Assembly: GCF_003722355.1 (NCBI RefSeq)
Contig: NZ_QWDD01000001.1
Location: forward strand, 1,054,001-1,118,000
Origin: Methylocystis hirsuta
GTDB lineage: Bacteria > Pseudomonadota > Alphaproteobacteria > Rhizobiales > Beijerinckiaceae
Direction of reading: 5' to 3'
DNA: 64,000 nucleotides
Shown here: in pieces, positions 1 through 8,899 of the stretch
Position numbering within the stretch: the first letter of the stretch is position 1
Layout: every line of letters begins with the position of its first letter
Made by a program: the position numbers and the translations under genes
The notes under the pieces: model-generated
What the model was told of the DNA's origin: nothing
What the model saw: the letters and a program-made list of their open reading frames with translations, nothing else
The model's database searches: none

Positions 1-851
1 CGCACCGTTCCCGTCTGCTGGTCGATCTGGTTATCGATGACGCTGAGCTCTCCGGTTTCGATCGGCGTCGCATTGTCCGGACCGAGCGCCGAGACCTTGG
101 CCCTTCCCTGAGCCTGCGCCTTCTGCACCGCGGGCAGCGCCTGCTGAGGCAGGGTGAATACGACATAGATCGGCTTGAGTTGCGTGATGACGACGATGCC
201 GGTCTGGTCCGAGGCATGCAGAATATTGCCGACGTCGACGAGGCGGATGCCGGCGCGCCCGTCGATCGGCGAGCGGATCGTCGCATAGTCGAGCGTCGTC
301 TTGGCGTTGTCGATCGCCGCCTTGTCGGCCCGCACCAGCGCTTCGAGCTGAGCGACGGTCGCCTTCTGGGTGGCGTGCTGCTGCTTGGACGCAAAATTGC
401 CGACGACAAGCCTTTCATAGCGGGCGAGATCGACGCGGGCGTTGGCGAGATTGGCCTCGTCCTGCGCCTTCTTGGCGACCGCCTGATCATATTGCGCCTG
501 ATAGAGCGCCGGATCGATTTCGGCCAATATGTCGCCCTTGCGGACGTCCTGCCCCTCGGTGAAGGTGAGGCGCAGCAGCCGCCCGTCGACCTGCGTGCGG
601 ATCGTCACCGTGTTGAGCGCCTGCACGGTGCCGACGGCGTCAATGGTCACGGGAACGTCCTCGAGACGCGTCTTCGCAGCCGTCACGGTGATGATACGGT
701 CGCCGCGCGGACCGCCGGAACGCGCCGCGCCGGGACCCTGGTCCCTGACGCCGAATCCGGGAATCTTTCCGGCCTGATACGCCCAGCCCAGGGCGACGGC
801 GATCGCGAGCGCGCCGATTGCGAGCAGCGCCCTTCGGCTGACGCGGGTCAT
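1..851 (-). CDS. RND efflux periplasmic adaptor (membrane fusion protein), 3' end off window
   Basis: This is the periplasmic adaptor of a tripartite RND efflux pump, linking an inner-membrane pump to the outer-membrane factor encoded just upstream. I translated it from the reverse strand because it is open to the window edge. It begins MTRVSRRALLAIGALAIAVA, a single N-terminal membrane anchor. A lipoyl/barrel-sandwich half follows (TVQALNTVTIRTQVDGRL), then a coiled-coil hairpin, the second lipoyl half (YATIRSPIDGRAGIRLVDVG) and the start of the beta-barrel. These are the hallmarks of the HlyD/MdtA adaptor family. The ATG at 851 overlaps the TGA of the upstream gene (ATGA), which suggests translational coupling; an in-frame ATG at 857 is the alternative. 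The pump gene is expected beyond the left edge. The substrate is unknown. Confidence 0.88.
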   Translation of the reverse strand, partial: MTRVSRRALLAIGALAIAVALGWAYQAGKIPGFGVRDQGPGAARSGGPRGDRIITVTAAKTRLEDVPVTIDAVGTVQALNTVTIRTQVDGRLLRLTFTEGQDVRKGDILAEIDPALYQAQYDQAVAKKAQDEANLANARVDLARYERLVVGNFASKQQHATQKATVAQLEALVRADKAAIDNAKTTLDYATIRSPIDGRAGIRLVDVGNILHASDQTGIVVITQLKPIYVVFTLPQQALPAVQKAQAQGRAKVSALGPDNATPIETGELSVIDNQIDQQTGTV

Positions 852-2413
852 GGCCATGGTCCCCTGTCGGCTTCATAGGCCGCGTTGGAGCGGGCGATCT
901 CGATTTCGCGGGTCGTCGGCCCCCAGCCGCCGCCGAGCGCTTGATAGAGGCTCGTCGCCGCCTGAAAATGAGAGAGCCGCGCGATGGCGAGCTGCTCCTG
1001 CGTCTGGAAATAACTCGTCTGCGTCTGCGCCAGCGTCACGATGTCGATTGTCCCTTCCCGCAGAGTCATTTCCGCCGCCTCCAATGCGCGGCGGGCGGCC
1101 GTCACCGCGACGCTCAGGAACTTCATCTGGCGGTCCGTCTCGCGTATTGCAATCAGCGCGTTCTCGGTATCGGACAACGCCGTCAGAATTTGCTTGCGGT
1201 AAAGCGCCGCGAGTTCCGAGTAGCGGCCTTTCTGCAGGTCATATTGCCCCTGCAGATTCCATCCGTCGAACACCGGCTGCGTGATCGTCCCGGCGAGCTG
1301 TATGGCGATGGCGTCCGGCCGCAAAAGCAGCGTCGAGAGCAGCGCGCTCTGGAAGCCATAGAGGCTGGTCAAGGTTAGAGACGGGAAAAAGGCGGCCCGC
1401 GCCTGCAACACTGAAAATTCCTGCGACGCGAGTCGCGCTTCCGCCTCGGCCACGTCGGGGCGACGTAGCAGCACTTCCGACGGCAGACCCGGCGCAATCC
1501 GAGGAAAGCTCAACCGAGTCAGCGAACCGCCCCTGATGGTCATGCTTTCGGGCGTCTGTCCCAGCAGCACCGCAAGATTATTGCGGGTCTGGCGCAGGGT
1601 CTGTTCGAGCGGCGGAATGGTCGCCTGTTGCTGGGCAAGGATGGTTAGCTGTTGCGACGTGTCGAGCACGGTCGCCACGCCCACTTCGAGCCTTGCGTTG
1701 ATGGCGTCCATGACCTGCTGGGCGATCGTGACGTTCTGGCGGGCGATGCGCAGACGATCCTGGGCCGTGAGCACCTGGAAATAGGCGTTCAGCACGGCGG
1801 CGACGGTCGAGATTTCGACGACGTCGCGGTCGAAGCGCGAGACGTTGGCGAGGATGCGCCCGGCCATGGACGCGTCCTCGTTCTTGCCCCAGAAGTCCAC
1901 TTCATAGCTCGCGGTCAGGCCAAGCTGGAAAAAGCCGAAATTGCGCGCGCGGAACCCGGAGCTCGAGGTAGAGGTAGAGGTCGAACTCGAACTCGATGTG
2001 GTGGACGGATTAAATCCGCCGCTTGCGGAGCCGACGTTGATCGTCGTGCCGGGAGTCCGCGTCGTTCGGGCGATATCCGACATGGAGACCGACGGCCATT
2101 GCGCGGCGCTTGAAATGCGCGCTTGAGCGTCGGCTTGGGTGATGCGGGCGATCGCCGCCGCGAGGTCGAGGTTGTCGTCGAGCGCGCGCTCGACGAGCCC
2201 GGTCAGCTCCTTCGAGCCGAATTTGACGGCGAAATCCCGTCCCCCGGAAATCGGCGGCTGCGGATGCGGCTTCGCCTCTATGAACCGCGCCGGCGGCGGC
2301 GCCGAGAGATCGGGCTTGTCCCACTCAAGATCACAGCCGGCGAGCGCCGCCGCGAGCGTCGCGGCGGCCGCCAGCGCTGGTCGAAAAGAGCGAGACGGAG
2401 CGGGCGCGGTCAA
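848..2413 (-). CDS. RND efflux outer-membrane lipoprotein, NodT/OprM family
   Basis: This is a 521-residue TolC-like outer-membrane channel of the NodT/OprM family, which forms the exit duct of a tripartite efflux pump. The N-terminus is a lipoprotein signal with lipobox LAGC near residue 27, so the mature protein is probably lipid-anchored. Two OEP repeats follow, with typical text such as YEVDFWGKNEDA, LLGQTPES and LLRRPDVAEAEARLASQ (the second-repeat signature). A Ser/Thr-rich low-complexity stretch (roughly residues 130-150, serine and threonine runs) inserts in the first repeat and is unusual. The gene is first in the leftward operon and overlaps the adaptor start by four bases. The upstream gap contains a palindrome that may be an operator. 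Confidence 0.93.
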   Translation of the reverse strand: MTAPAPSRSFRPALAAAATLAAALAGCDLEWDKPDLSAPPPARFIEAKPHPQPPISGGRDFAVKFGSKELTGLVERALDDNLDLAAAIARITQADAQARISSAAQWPSVSMSDIARTTRTPGTTINVGSASGGFNPSTTSSSSSTSTSTSSSGFRARNFGFFQLGLTASYEVDFWGKNEDASMAGRILANVSRFDRDVVEISTVAAVLNAYFQVLTAQDRLRIARQNVTIAQQVMDAINARLEVGVATVLDTSQQLTILAQQQATIPPLEQTLRQTRNNLAVLLGQTPESMTIRGGSLTRLSFPRIAPGLPSEVLLRRPDVAEAEARLASQEFSVLQARAAFFPSLTLTSLYGFQSALLSTLLLRPDAIAIQLAGTITQPVFDGWNLQGQYDLQKGRYSELAALYRKQILTALSDTENALIAIRETDRQMKFLSVAVTAARRALEAAEMTLREGTIDIVTLAQTQTSYFQTQEQLAIARLSHFQAATSLYQALGGGWGPTTREIEIARSNAAYEADRGPWP

Positions 2414-2650
2414 GTAGCAGACGTCTCCAGAGGAACCGCGGGAACGGCCGCGAGCGTCCTCTTCCTTAAGCGCCGGCGAAGCCGCCGGGAAGGTCCGTCG
2501 CTCGTCTCTGCAACTCGCGAACTCGCTGTCGCTCGACCGAAGACCTGACGAGCGACGAGTTGCGGGCCTTTAAGCGGCGGCGGGGAGGCGCGCGATGGCC
2601 GTCAACGCGCGAAAAGCTGTGAATTCTAAGCTCGCGCGGCGCGCCGCGAC

Positions 2651-2676
2651 GGTCAAGTTACCTATCGGTAAGGACC
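2651..2676. promoter_or_regulatory. Putative TetR-type operator upstream of the efflux operon
   Basis: The gap upstream of the efflux operon holds a nested palindrome: inner arms TTACC and GGTAA around TATC, and outer arms GGTC and GACC. A TTGACC hexamer on the minus strand overlaps it and could be a -35 element for the efflux genes. Palindromes of this size are typical TetR-family operators, and efflux operons are commonly controlled this way, but no regulator gene is in view. The palindrome is seen in the sequence; the role is inferred. Confidence 0.4.
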
Positions 2677-2703
2677 GTCCCCGCCGCGCGCTGGAGCGCG
2701 TCG

Positions 2704-3279
2704 CTATTCCGTTTGGGCTGGAGGGGCTGTCGTCTTGCCTTTCGCCGGTTTCGTCGCCTTGGCTGCAGGCTTCGCCGTCTCCTTGGCCGCTGGTTCGTGG
2801 GCGGCGGGTTTCGCCGCAGCAGGCTCCTTCGCGTCCGGCGCGGGCGCGGCCGGTTTGGCGGCAGGTTCGTGTCCAGCAGGTTTTGCGTCGGCCGCCGGCT
2901 TGGTCGGTCCGGAAACTTTCGTCCAGGTCTCGCTTTGGCAGAGGAAGGCGACGAGGCAGCCGGTCATCGTCAGCGACGTCGGCGAATCAAGCGCGATCTT
3001 GCCGATGTAGGTCTTGCCGCTCTCGGGATCATTGATCTCGCCCTCCCAGTGGTTGGGCGTCGTTTTGGCGGCGTCGCGCAAGACCTGCGGGGCCGGTGAG
3101 CCATCTGGCATCGCCTCGATCCCCTTGGCGCAAAGCTTGCCCGAGCAGTCGTAGAATTCCAGCTTGTCGTTCGGATGTCCTTCGCGAACCCAGACGCCGT
3201 AAACGGCGTCGACGGCGTACGCCGCCGTGGGGGCGCAGAGGGCGGTCGCCATCGCGATGCGTAGAAGTGCTTTTCTCAT
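2704..3279 (-). CDS. DUF2147 domain protein with Ala/Pro/Lys-rich tail
   Basis: This is a 191-residue exported protein. A signal peptide (about residues 1-22, ending near AAYA) is followed by a DUF2147-like domain of about 95 residues: YGVWVREGHPNDKLEFYDC, a Cys pair, a W-x-G-x-I segment and a G-x-L-V-like end. From about residue 125 the chain is low complexity, rich in Ala, Pro and Lys, with repeated PAA/KPA units like those of wall-spanning or TonB-like linkers. DUF2147 has no established biochemical activity that I know of. The protein is probably periplasmic. It lies between the hopanoid transporter and the efflux operon on the same strand, but gaps of about 290 and 70 bases separate it from them. 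Confidence 0.8.
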   Translation of the reverse strand: MRKALLRIAMATALCAPTAAYAVDAVYGVWVREGHPNDKLEFYDCSGKLCAKGIEAMPDGSPAPQVLRDAAKTTPNHWEGEINDPESGKTYIGKIALDSPTSLTMTGCLVAFLCQSETWTKVSGPTKPAADAKPAGHEPAAKPAAPAPDAKEPAAAKPAAHEPAAKETAKPAAKATKPAKGKTTAPPAQTE

Positions 3280-3351
3280 GACGCCGGACCTCTGTTCGGT
3301 TGCGATGAAGATGATTCGCTCAAAGTAGCGAAGGGCGGAACGCCGACTCCG

Positions 3352-5943
3352 TCAAGCCTCCCCCGCGTCCGTTGCTGGCGCGCGCGGCGGGCCAAGAAAC
3401 GCCGGCACGATAATGAAGGCGGCGAGCAATGTGAAGAACAGCGCAATGGCGAGAAGCTGGCCCATGCTCGCCGTGCCGGGATGGCTCGACAGGATCAAGC
3501 TGCCAAAAGCGGTGCCCGTCGTTAGAGAACTGAAAAAGATGGCGCGAGTCAGGCTCGACGCCAACATGTCGACGACGCCCTTTCGCCAAGCGATCACATA
3601 ATAGATGTGGAAGGCGACGCCGACGCCGAACATCAGCGGCAGCGCAATGATGTTGGCGAAATTAAGCGACATGCCGAGCAAGTCTGCGGCCTGAAGGCTC
3701 ATGATGCCGGCGAGCACCAGCGGGCCCAGCGTCAAGGCGACGTCGAGGGGATTGCGCAGCGCCACCGCCAAGATGATGAAGATCGCGATAAAGGCGTAGA
3801 GTCCAGCTTCGAGAAACGCGCGCGTAATGGTTTTTTGCGCTTCCGACACGATCACCGGCGGACCGCTCGCGTCCGGCGCGATTGCTTGCATCGCTTGGGC
3901 GAATTCGGTCATGACGATACGGTCGTTGCTGTCGCCTTTGGGCGTCACCTCGACGCGCACCAGGCCGGTGTCGGAAATCCAGTCGCGACGCAAATCCTCG
4001 GGCAGCGTGTCGATCGTCACGCGCTGCGCTTGCAGCGCCTGACGGATCTCGCCGAGCATCTTGTCGAAGCCGCCGAACACCGCCTGGCGCGCCATGGCGC
4101 GCGTCTCCGGGCTCGCCTTGGCGAGAGCGTCGAGGTCGTCGGCGAAGCGCGTCACGGCGGGGATGGGCTTCTTCGCCGTCGCGCGGCGCAGCGCCTTGGC
4201 GGCGTTCGTCAGCGCCTTGATGGTCTGGGCGTCGCTTGGCGGCGATTTCATCTTGGGATTCAGCACGCCGCGCAATTGCGAAACCGCCATGTCGACGAGG
4301 GCGAGCTTGTCGTCCTGATCCTTGGGGACCAAGGAGTCGATCGAGTCGACGTGATCGACTTCAGGCAGCGCCTCGATTTTCTTTTCCATCTCGCGCGCGG
4401 CTTCGAGCGACGGCGCGAGCACCTCGATCTTGTTCGGCGCCGTCTTAGGGTCCTTGGAGAGATCGAGGAAAGTCGCGACCGATTCGACCTTCTGATCGCG
4501 CAGATTCATCGGATTGGAGTCGAAGGTCAGATGCATCAGCGCCGGCATGCCGGCGAGCACGACGATCGCCGTGGCGATCAGCACGAAGGCCCGGTGATGC
4601 GCGATCCAGTGGTCCACGGCGGCGAGCGACGTGGTCGCGATCGGCACATGCTCCGCGCGCGGGCGCAGCAATTTGATCGCCGCCGGCAGGAACGTGAGAG
4701 TCGCGACGTAGGCGACAATCATGCCGACGCCCGCAATGAGTCCAAGTTCGGACACGCCGCTGAACGAGGTCGGCAGAAAGCAGAAAAAGCCCGCGAGCAG
4801 CGACACCGCAGCGAGCGTGAGCGAGCTGCCGATGCCCCGGGTCGCGGAAAGCAGAGAGCGTTCGAGATCGTTGTCGTTGTGCCGTTCTTCGCGATAGCGG
4901 GTCGCGAACTGAATGCCGAAGTCGACTCCAAGCCCGATGAACAGCGCGGCGAAGGCGACCGAGATCAGGTTGAAGCGGCCGATCATCAAGATCCCAAGTC
5001 CCGACGTGATCGCGAGACCTGCGAGCAGGGTGGCGAGGACCGCGAGAATCAGCTTTGGCGAACGCAGCGCGGCGAACAGAATGAGCGTCACCACGGCGAG
5101 CGTGCCAGCGGTGTTGAGAGTCATGTTTTCCGAGATGGTGGCGAATTCGTCGTCCGCGAGCGGCACCTGACCCGTCAGGCGCAGCTTGACCCCGTGTGCT
5201 TCGTCGAGATGCAGGTCGGCCGCCGTCTTTCGCACCAGCTGGATCGCGTCGGCGCCCGGCTGAAGGTCGGAATAGTCGACGACCGGCTTGGCGATTACGA
5301 TGCGTCGCTTGTCCATTTCAGGCGCGGCGGGCGCGCTTCCCCCCGACGCCAGCAGCTTGCCCCAGTCGACCTCCGCCTGTTTTCCGGCGAGCGCCCGTTC
5401 GATCCCGGCGGAAAACTCCTCGACGCCGCCGATGTACAGTTTCATGGCGCGTTCGCTGCCGGACGCGGACTTGAAGTTGCCGACGAGCACGCTCGACAGG
5501 CCGCGCAAACTTGGATCTTCGGCGAGCGGTTCGAGCACGTCGCGCTGGCCGATCATCACGCCGACATGTTTTTCGATGTCGGCGACCGGCAGGAACAGCA
5601 GGCCGTTCTTGCGGAAATATTCGTGCTCGTCCGGGCGCCATACGCGCGACAGGAGGGGCTGGCCCTGCAGGGCCGCGTTGAGACGTTTCGCGGCGTCGTC
5701 GGCCTCTTCGCTGGTCTTGCCGTCGATGACGACGACGATGACGTCGAGGAGGTCCGGGAAGGCTTTGTAGAGCGCCGCTTCATTCTTGCGCCAGGGGATA
5801 TCTGGCGAGAAGAGATTTCCGGTCTCCGTATCGATGGCGAACCGCTCAGCGGTGACATATACGCCCCCCGCCGTCAGACAGAGAGTGAGCAAAACCACTG
5901 TCCAAGGCCAGCGGAGGCAAAAGGCGACCAGCTTTTCAAGCAT
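3352..5943 (-). CDS. hpnN: Hopanoid transporter HpnN (MMPL/RND superfamily)
   Basis: This is an 863-residue RND-superfamily membrane protein matching HpnN, which moves hopanoids from the inner to the outer membrane in hopanoid-producing bacteria. It has two repeats, each with one N-terminal helix, a large periplasmic domain and a five- or six-helix bundle. The first repeat starts WPWTVVLLTLCLTAGGVYV. The first bundle carries FAALFIGLGVDFGIQFATRY, and the second carries NIIALPLMFGVGVAFHIYYV. The GxGVDFGIQ-type motif and the RYREER segment after it are typical of the MMPL/HpnN group. Start ATG at 5943 matches the expected short N-terminus. No other hopanoid genes are nearby. It is distinguished from drug RND pumps by its shorter length and MMPL-type loops. 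Confidence 0.87.
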   Translation of the reverse strand: MLEKLVAFCLRWPWTVVLLTLCLTAGGVYVTAERFAIDTETGNLFSPDIPWRKNEAALYKAFPDLLDVIVVVIDGKTSEEADDAAKRLNAALQGQPLLSRVWRPDEHEYFRKNGLLFLPVADIEKHVGVMIGQRDVLEPLAEDPSLRGLSSVLVGNFKSASGSERAMKLYIGGVEEFSAGIERALAGKQAEVDWGKLLASGGSAPAAPEMDKRRIVIAKPVVDYSDLQPGADAIQLVRKTAADLHLDEAHGVKLRLTGQVPLADDEFATISENMTLNTAGTLAVVTLILFAALRSPKLILAVLATLLAGLAITSGLGILMIGRFNLISVAFAALFIGLGVDFGIQFATRYREERHNDNDLERSLLSATRGIGSSLTLAAVSLLAGFFCFLPTSFSGVSELGLIAGVGMIVAYVATLTFLPAAIKLLRPRAEHVPIATTSLAAVDHWIAHHRAFVLIATAIVVLAGMPALMHLTFDSNPMNLRDQKVESVATFLDLSKDPKTAPNKIEVLAPSLEAAREMEKKIEALPEVDHVDSIDSLVPKDQDDKLALVDMAVSQLRGVLNPKMKSPPSDAQTIKALTNAAKALRRATAKKPIPAVTRFADDLDALAKASPETRAMARQAVFGGFDKMLGEIRQALQAQRVTIDTLPEDLRRDWISDTGLVRVEVTPKGDSNDRIVMTEFAQAMQAIAPDASGPPVIVSEAQKTITRAFLEAGLYAFIAIFIILAVALRNPLDVALTLGPLVLAGIMSLQAADLLGMSLNFANIIALPLMFGVGVAFHIYYVIAWRKGVVDMLASSLTRAIFFSSLTTGTAFGSLILSSHPGTASMGQLLAIALFFTLLAAFIIVPAFLGPPRAPATDAGEA

Positions 5944-6097
5944 TCCGTTTATCCCGCCTTCTGGCGTAAGACCTCATATGAGCGGGAACCGGCGCTCCTG
6001 GGTCGGGTTCCTCTATACAAGCGCGCTGCGCGACCACCAAGGCGGCTTACGCCGAAACCTTAATGGCGACGCCATGCGCCAATTTAACGCCATCTCG

Positions 6098-7315
6098 TCA
6101 CAAATACGTCAGCCACCAGAGATCGCGGCGTCGGCGCTTCACCTCCGCAAACCAGCGACACAGCGGGTACAGCGCCAATACAATCAATATCCACGCGACG
6201 TAAGCGCCCGCGAGTCCCGCGCCGAATTCCGGCGGCGGCCCCCCGCTCTTTGCCCAGGCTGCGACGTCCTGCAGGGAATAGCCGCGCGCCAAGGTGAGCG
6301 CCAGCGCCGCGAAGGCGCCGACGTAAAGATGCAGGACATAAAAGAACAGCGGGGTGCGGCCGAAGACCGTCAGCGCCTTGCCGATCTTTTCGCCGGCGCG
6401 CGCCAACGCTGGCAGCGTCAACGCCGCGCCGCCGAGCGTCACCAGAAGATAGAGAAGCGAGGGCGGATATTTGGTGACGTTGAGAAAGGAGAGCAGGGTG
6501 AAAACGGCGTCACGCTGCACGCTCCAGGGACGCGGATCGCCGTAGAGATTGGAGAAGCGCAGCACGACGAAAAGCGCCAGCGCCGCGCCGCCAGCAAGAT
6601 AAAGCGTGCGGTCGCGCAGTATCGCCGGCTTGAGGAACAGCGGCCCGATTCCGTACCCCAGCGCGCCGACGCCGATCCAGGGAAGCGCCGGATAGAGGAC
6701 GCCGCCCGGCGCGCCGAAGGGCAGCTTGCCGGGTTCGTGCAGCAGAGACCACCACGGTCCGAACGCGCCGAGGTCGGCGGCATGAATCCCATCGAGAAGG
6801 TTATGGCCGAAGATGATCGCGACGCCGACGAGCAGCACGGTTCGCGGCGATAGGCGCGAGAGGGCGGCGAGGGCTATGAGGCTGCAGCCGATCGCCCAAA
6901 GCGTCGCCAGTTCGATCCGGCCCCAGCCCATGTTCCAGATCGGGCTGATGACGGCGACTTCGAGCAGGATGAGCCACAGGCCGCGCGCGGCGAGAAATTT
7001 CGAAAGCGCCGCGGGGTCTTTCACCTTCACGCCGTAGAGATAGGCGCTCACTCCGGCGAGAACGGTGAAGGTCGGCGCGCAGAAATGCGTGATGAAGCGC
7101 GTGAAGAACAGAAAAGGATAGGTGTGATCGAGATCCGTCGGCGAGAAGCGCATGACGTCCGCGTCGAAGAAGTCGCGCATATGGTCGAGCGCCATGAGGA
7201 CCATGACGAGGCCGCGCAGCCGGTCGATCTCCGGCAGCCGGCGCTCGTCATAGAGCGGGTTTTGCGTTCCGCCTATCCGAGCTTGGCGAGGCCCGGAAAC
7301 AGCTCCAGTAGCCAA
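6098..7315 (-). CDS. DUF1624/heparan-alpha-glucosaminide N-acetyltransferase-like membrane protein
   Basis: This is a polytopic membrane protein of the DUF1624/HGSNAT-catalytic family (acyltransferase-like, YeiB-related). The family signature begins RLPEIDRLRGLVMVLMALDH and continues HFCAPTFTVLAGVSAYLYG. About ten hydrophobic helices follow. The conserved start lies upstream of the first in-frame ATG (7204), so translation must begin earlier. The only standard start in frame before the signature is TTG at 7315, inside the end of ccdA. An ACG at 7267, right after the ccdA stop and behind a GGCGG, would give a natural MQNPLYDE-type start but is non-canonical. The gene overlaps or abuts ccdA and is probably co-transcribed with it. 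The substrate is unknown. Confidence 0.75.
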   Translation of the reverse strand: MATGAVSGPRQARIGGTQNPLYDERRLPEIDRLRGLVMVLMALDHMRDFFDADVMRFSPTDLDHTYPFLFFTRFITHFCAPTFTVLAGVSAYLYGVKVKDPAALSKFLAARGLWLILLEVAVISPIWNMGWGRIELATLWAIGCSLIALAALSRLSPRTVLLVGVAIIFGHNLLDGIHAADLGAFGPWWSLLHEPGKLPFGAPGGVLYPALPWIGVGALGYGIGPLFLKPAILRDRTLYLAGGAALALFVVLRFSNLYGDPRPWSVQRDAVFTLLSFLNVTKYPPSLLYLLVTLGGAALTLPALARAGEKIGKALTVFGRTPLFFYVLHLYVGAFAALALTLARGYSLQDVAAWAKSGGPPPEFGAGLAGAYVAWILIVLALYPLCRWFAEVKRRRRDLWWLTYL

Positions 7316-8001
7316 TAGGACATCTCCTGCACGCCGCCTGTGAGAAAGGCGACGCCGGTAAAGACGAGCAGCACGCCGACGATTTTTTCGACTTTGCCGA
7401 AATGCCGGCGGAAACGCGCGACGAAAGCGAGGAAGCGGCCGAGCGCCAAGGCGGCGAGGATGAAAGGCAGACCGAGGCCGAGCGAATAGGTTGCGAGCAG
7501 AGCGGCGCCGAGCGCCACCGTCTCCTGCGTCCCGGCGACGGCGAGGATCGCTGCAAGGATGGGCCCGATGCAGGGCGTCCAGCCGAAGGCGAAAGCGAGG
7601 CCCATGACATAGGAGCCGAAAAGCCCTATCGGCTTCGTGATCTCGGCGCGCTTCTCGCGATACAAGAGGCTGACTTTCAGCAGGCCGATAAAGTGCAAGC
7701 CCATCAGAATGATAATCCCGCCCGCGACCCAGGACAGGATATGCAGATTGGCGCGCAGCAGGCCGCCGAAGGCGCTGGCCGTTGCGCCAAGCGCGACGAA
7801 GACCGTCGTAAAGCCAAGAACGAACAGAATCGACGACAGCAGAATGTCGCGCCGCGCGCGGGAGCGGGTCTCGATTTCGAGATCCTCCATGCTGACGCCG
7901 GCGAGATAGGTCAGGTAGGGCGGCACCAGAGGCAGAACGCAGGGGGAGAGGAAGGACAGTAATCCCGCCGCCGCAGCAGCCGGGAATGTGACGTCCGCCA
8001 T
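7273..8001 (-). CDS. ccdA: Cytochrome c biogenesis protein CcdA
   Basis: This is a 242-residue CcdA/DsbD-transmembrane protein. It carries reducing equivalents from cytoplasmic thioredoxin across the inner membrane to periplasmic partners in cytochrome c maturation and disulfide reduction. Six helices are visible. The redox cysteines sit in the expected places: SFLSPCVLPLVPPYL in helix 1 and FGWTPCIGPILAAIL in helix 4. The start MADVTFPAAAAAGLLSF at 8001 is standard. The downstream acyltransferase-like gene reads from or into its end. Confidence 0.93.
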   Translation of the reverse strand: MADVTFPAAAAAGLLSFLSPCVLPLVPPYLTYLAGVSMEDLEIETRSRARRDILLSSILFVLGFTTVFVALGATASAFGGLLRANLHILSWVAGGIIILMGLHFIGLLKVSLLYREKRAEITKPIGLFGSYVMGLAFAFGWTPCIGPILAAILAVAGTQETVALGAALLATYSLGLGLPFILAALALGRFLAFVARFRRHFGKVEKIVGVLLVFTGVAFLTGGVQEMSYWLLELFPGLAKLG

Positions 8002-8089
8002 TAAGGGTCCTCGTTAGGTCGCTCGGCGCTTCTGCCACAGGCGGGCCGTCCCGCAAAGGCTCATGCAAGAAAAGGCTCGCGCAAGAAGA

Positions 8090-8112
8090 AGCCCCGCCGA
8101 AGCGGGGCTCTT
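8090..8112 (-). terminator. Rho-independent terminator after the Bax-inhibitor gene
   Basis: There is a perfect 8-bp stem (AGCCCCGC / GCGGGGCT) around a four-base loop, which reads TTCG on the minus strand. On the minus strand it is followed by a T-rich run (TCTTCTT). It lies 20 bases after the stop of the leftward Bax-inhibitor-1 gene. Confidence 0.75.
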
Positions 8113-8131
8113 AATCGGTCCGGTCGACCGT

Positions 8132-8899
8132 TTAGTTGTTGCGCTGGCCGAACAGGAACAGCAGCGACTGGAACATGTTGATGAAGTCCAGATAGAGCGA
8201 GAGCGCGCCAAAAACGCTCTTCTTCTGCGCGACTTCATAGCTGTCGCTGCTGTAATACATGTCCTTGATGTTCTGCGTGTCCCAGGCCGTCAGGCCGGCG
8301 AACACCAGAACCGCGATGATCGACAGCGCGAACTGCAGGCCGGTCGACTGTAGGAACAGATTGACGAGGCCGGCGATCACGAGCCCCCAGACGCCCATCA
8401 CCAAGAAGGAGCCGAAGGCCGACAGATCCCGCTGCGTCATGTAGCCATATAGGCTTAGCCCGCCGAACGCCGCGGCGGTAATGAAGAAGACCCGCGCGAC
8501 CGATACGCCCGTGAAGACGAGCAAAAGCGAGGACATCGACAATCCCATCACCGCCGCGAAGGCGATGAACAGATTGCGGGCCGTCGCCGCCGAAATGGCG
8601 TTCGCGCGCGCGCCGATGAAGAAGATGAACGCCAGCGGCGACAGAATCACCACCCATCGCAGCGGCGTCGCGTAGAGCATGTGGCCGAAGGACGTCAGTT
8701 CGATCGCGCCGGGCGCCACCCTGGCGACAGCGAGCATATAAACGCCGAGCGCGACGAGCCCGGTCACGCCGAGGCCGAGCGTCATATAATTATAGACGCC
8801 GAGCATATAGGCGCGCAGGCCCTGGTCGATCTCAGCCGTCGTCGGCCGCGCGACCCCGCGCCCGTAGCCGAAGCTGGTGTTGCGGTCGAAGTTGGACAT
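8132..8899 (-). CDS. Bax inhibitor-1/YccA family membrane protein
   Basis: This is a 255-residue Bax-inhibitor-1 family protein with seven hydrophobic helices. Family text includes YNYMTLGLGVTGLVALGVYM, GYMTQRDLSAFGSFLVMG and the C-terminal TAWDTQNIKDMYY followed by LSLYLDFINMFQSLLFLFG, whose Asp residues belong to the family's pH-sensing pair. Bacterial members such as YetJ conduct calcium, and YccA modulates FtsH. I chose ATG 8899 (MSNFDRNTSF) because AGAGGATC lies just upstream; an in-frame ATG 54 bases further up has no such site. It is a monocistronic unit ending in a clear terminator. Confidence 0.9.
   Translation of the reverse strand: MSNFDRNTSFGYGRGVARPTTAEIDQGLRAYMLGVYNYMTLGLGVTGLVALGVYMLAVARVAPGAIELTSFGHMLYATPLRWVVILSPLAFIFFIGARANAISAATARNLFIAFAAVMGLSMSSLLLVFTGVSVARVFFITAAAFGGLSLYGYMTQRDLSAFGSFLVMGVWGLVIAGLVNLFLQSTGLQFALSIIAVLVFAGLTAWDTQNIKDMYYSSDSYEVAQKKSVFGALSLYLDFINMFQSLLFLFGQRNN

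Noticed and set aside
3607..6063. 818-codon open frame opposite hpnN
   Set aside because: Antisense artefact of high GC; low-complexity charged composition.
7316..8068. Upstream extension of the acyltransferase-like frame across ccdA
   Set aside because: Arg-rich out-of-frame reading of ccdA; the real family sequence begins at the ccdA stop.
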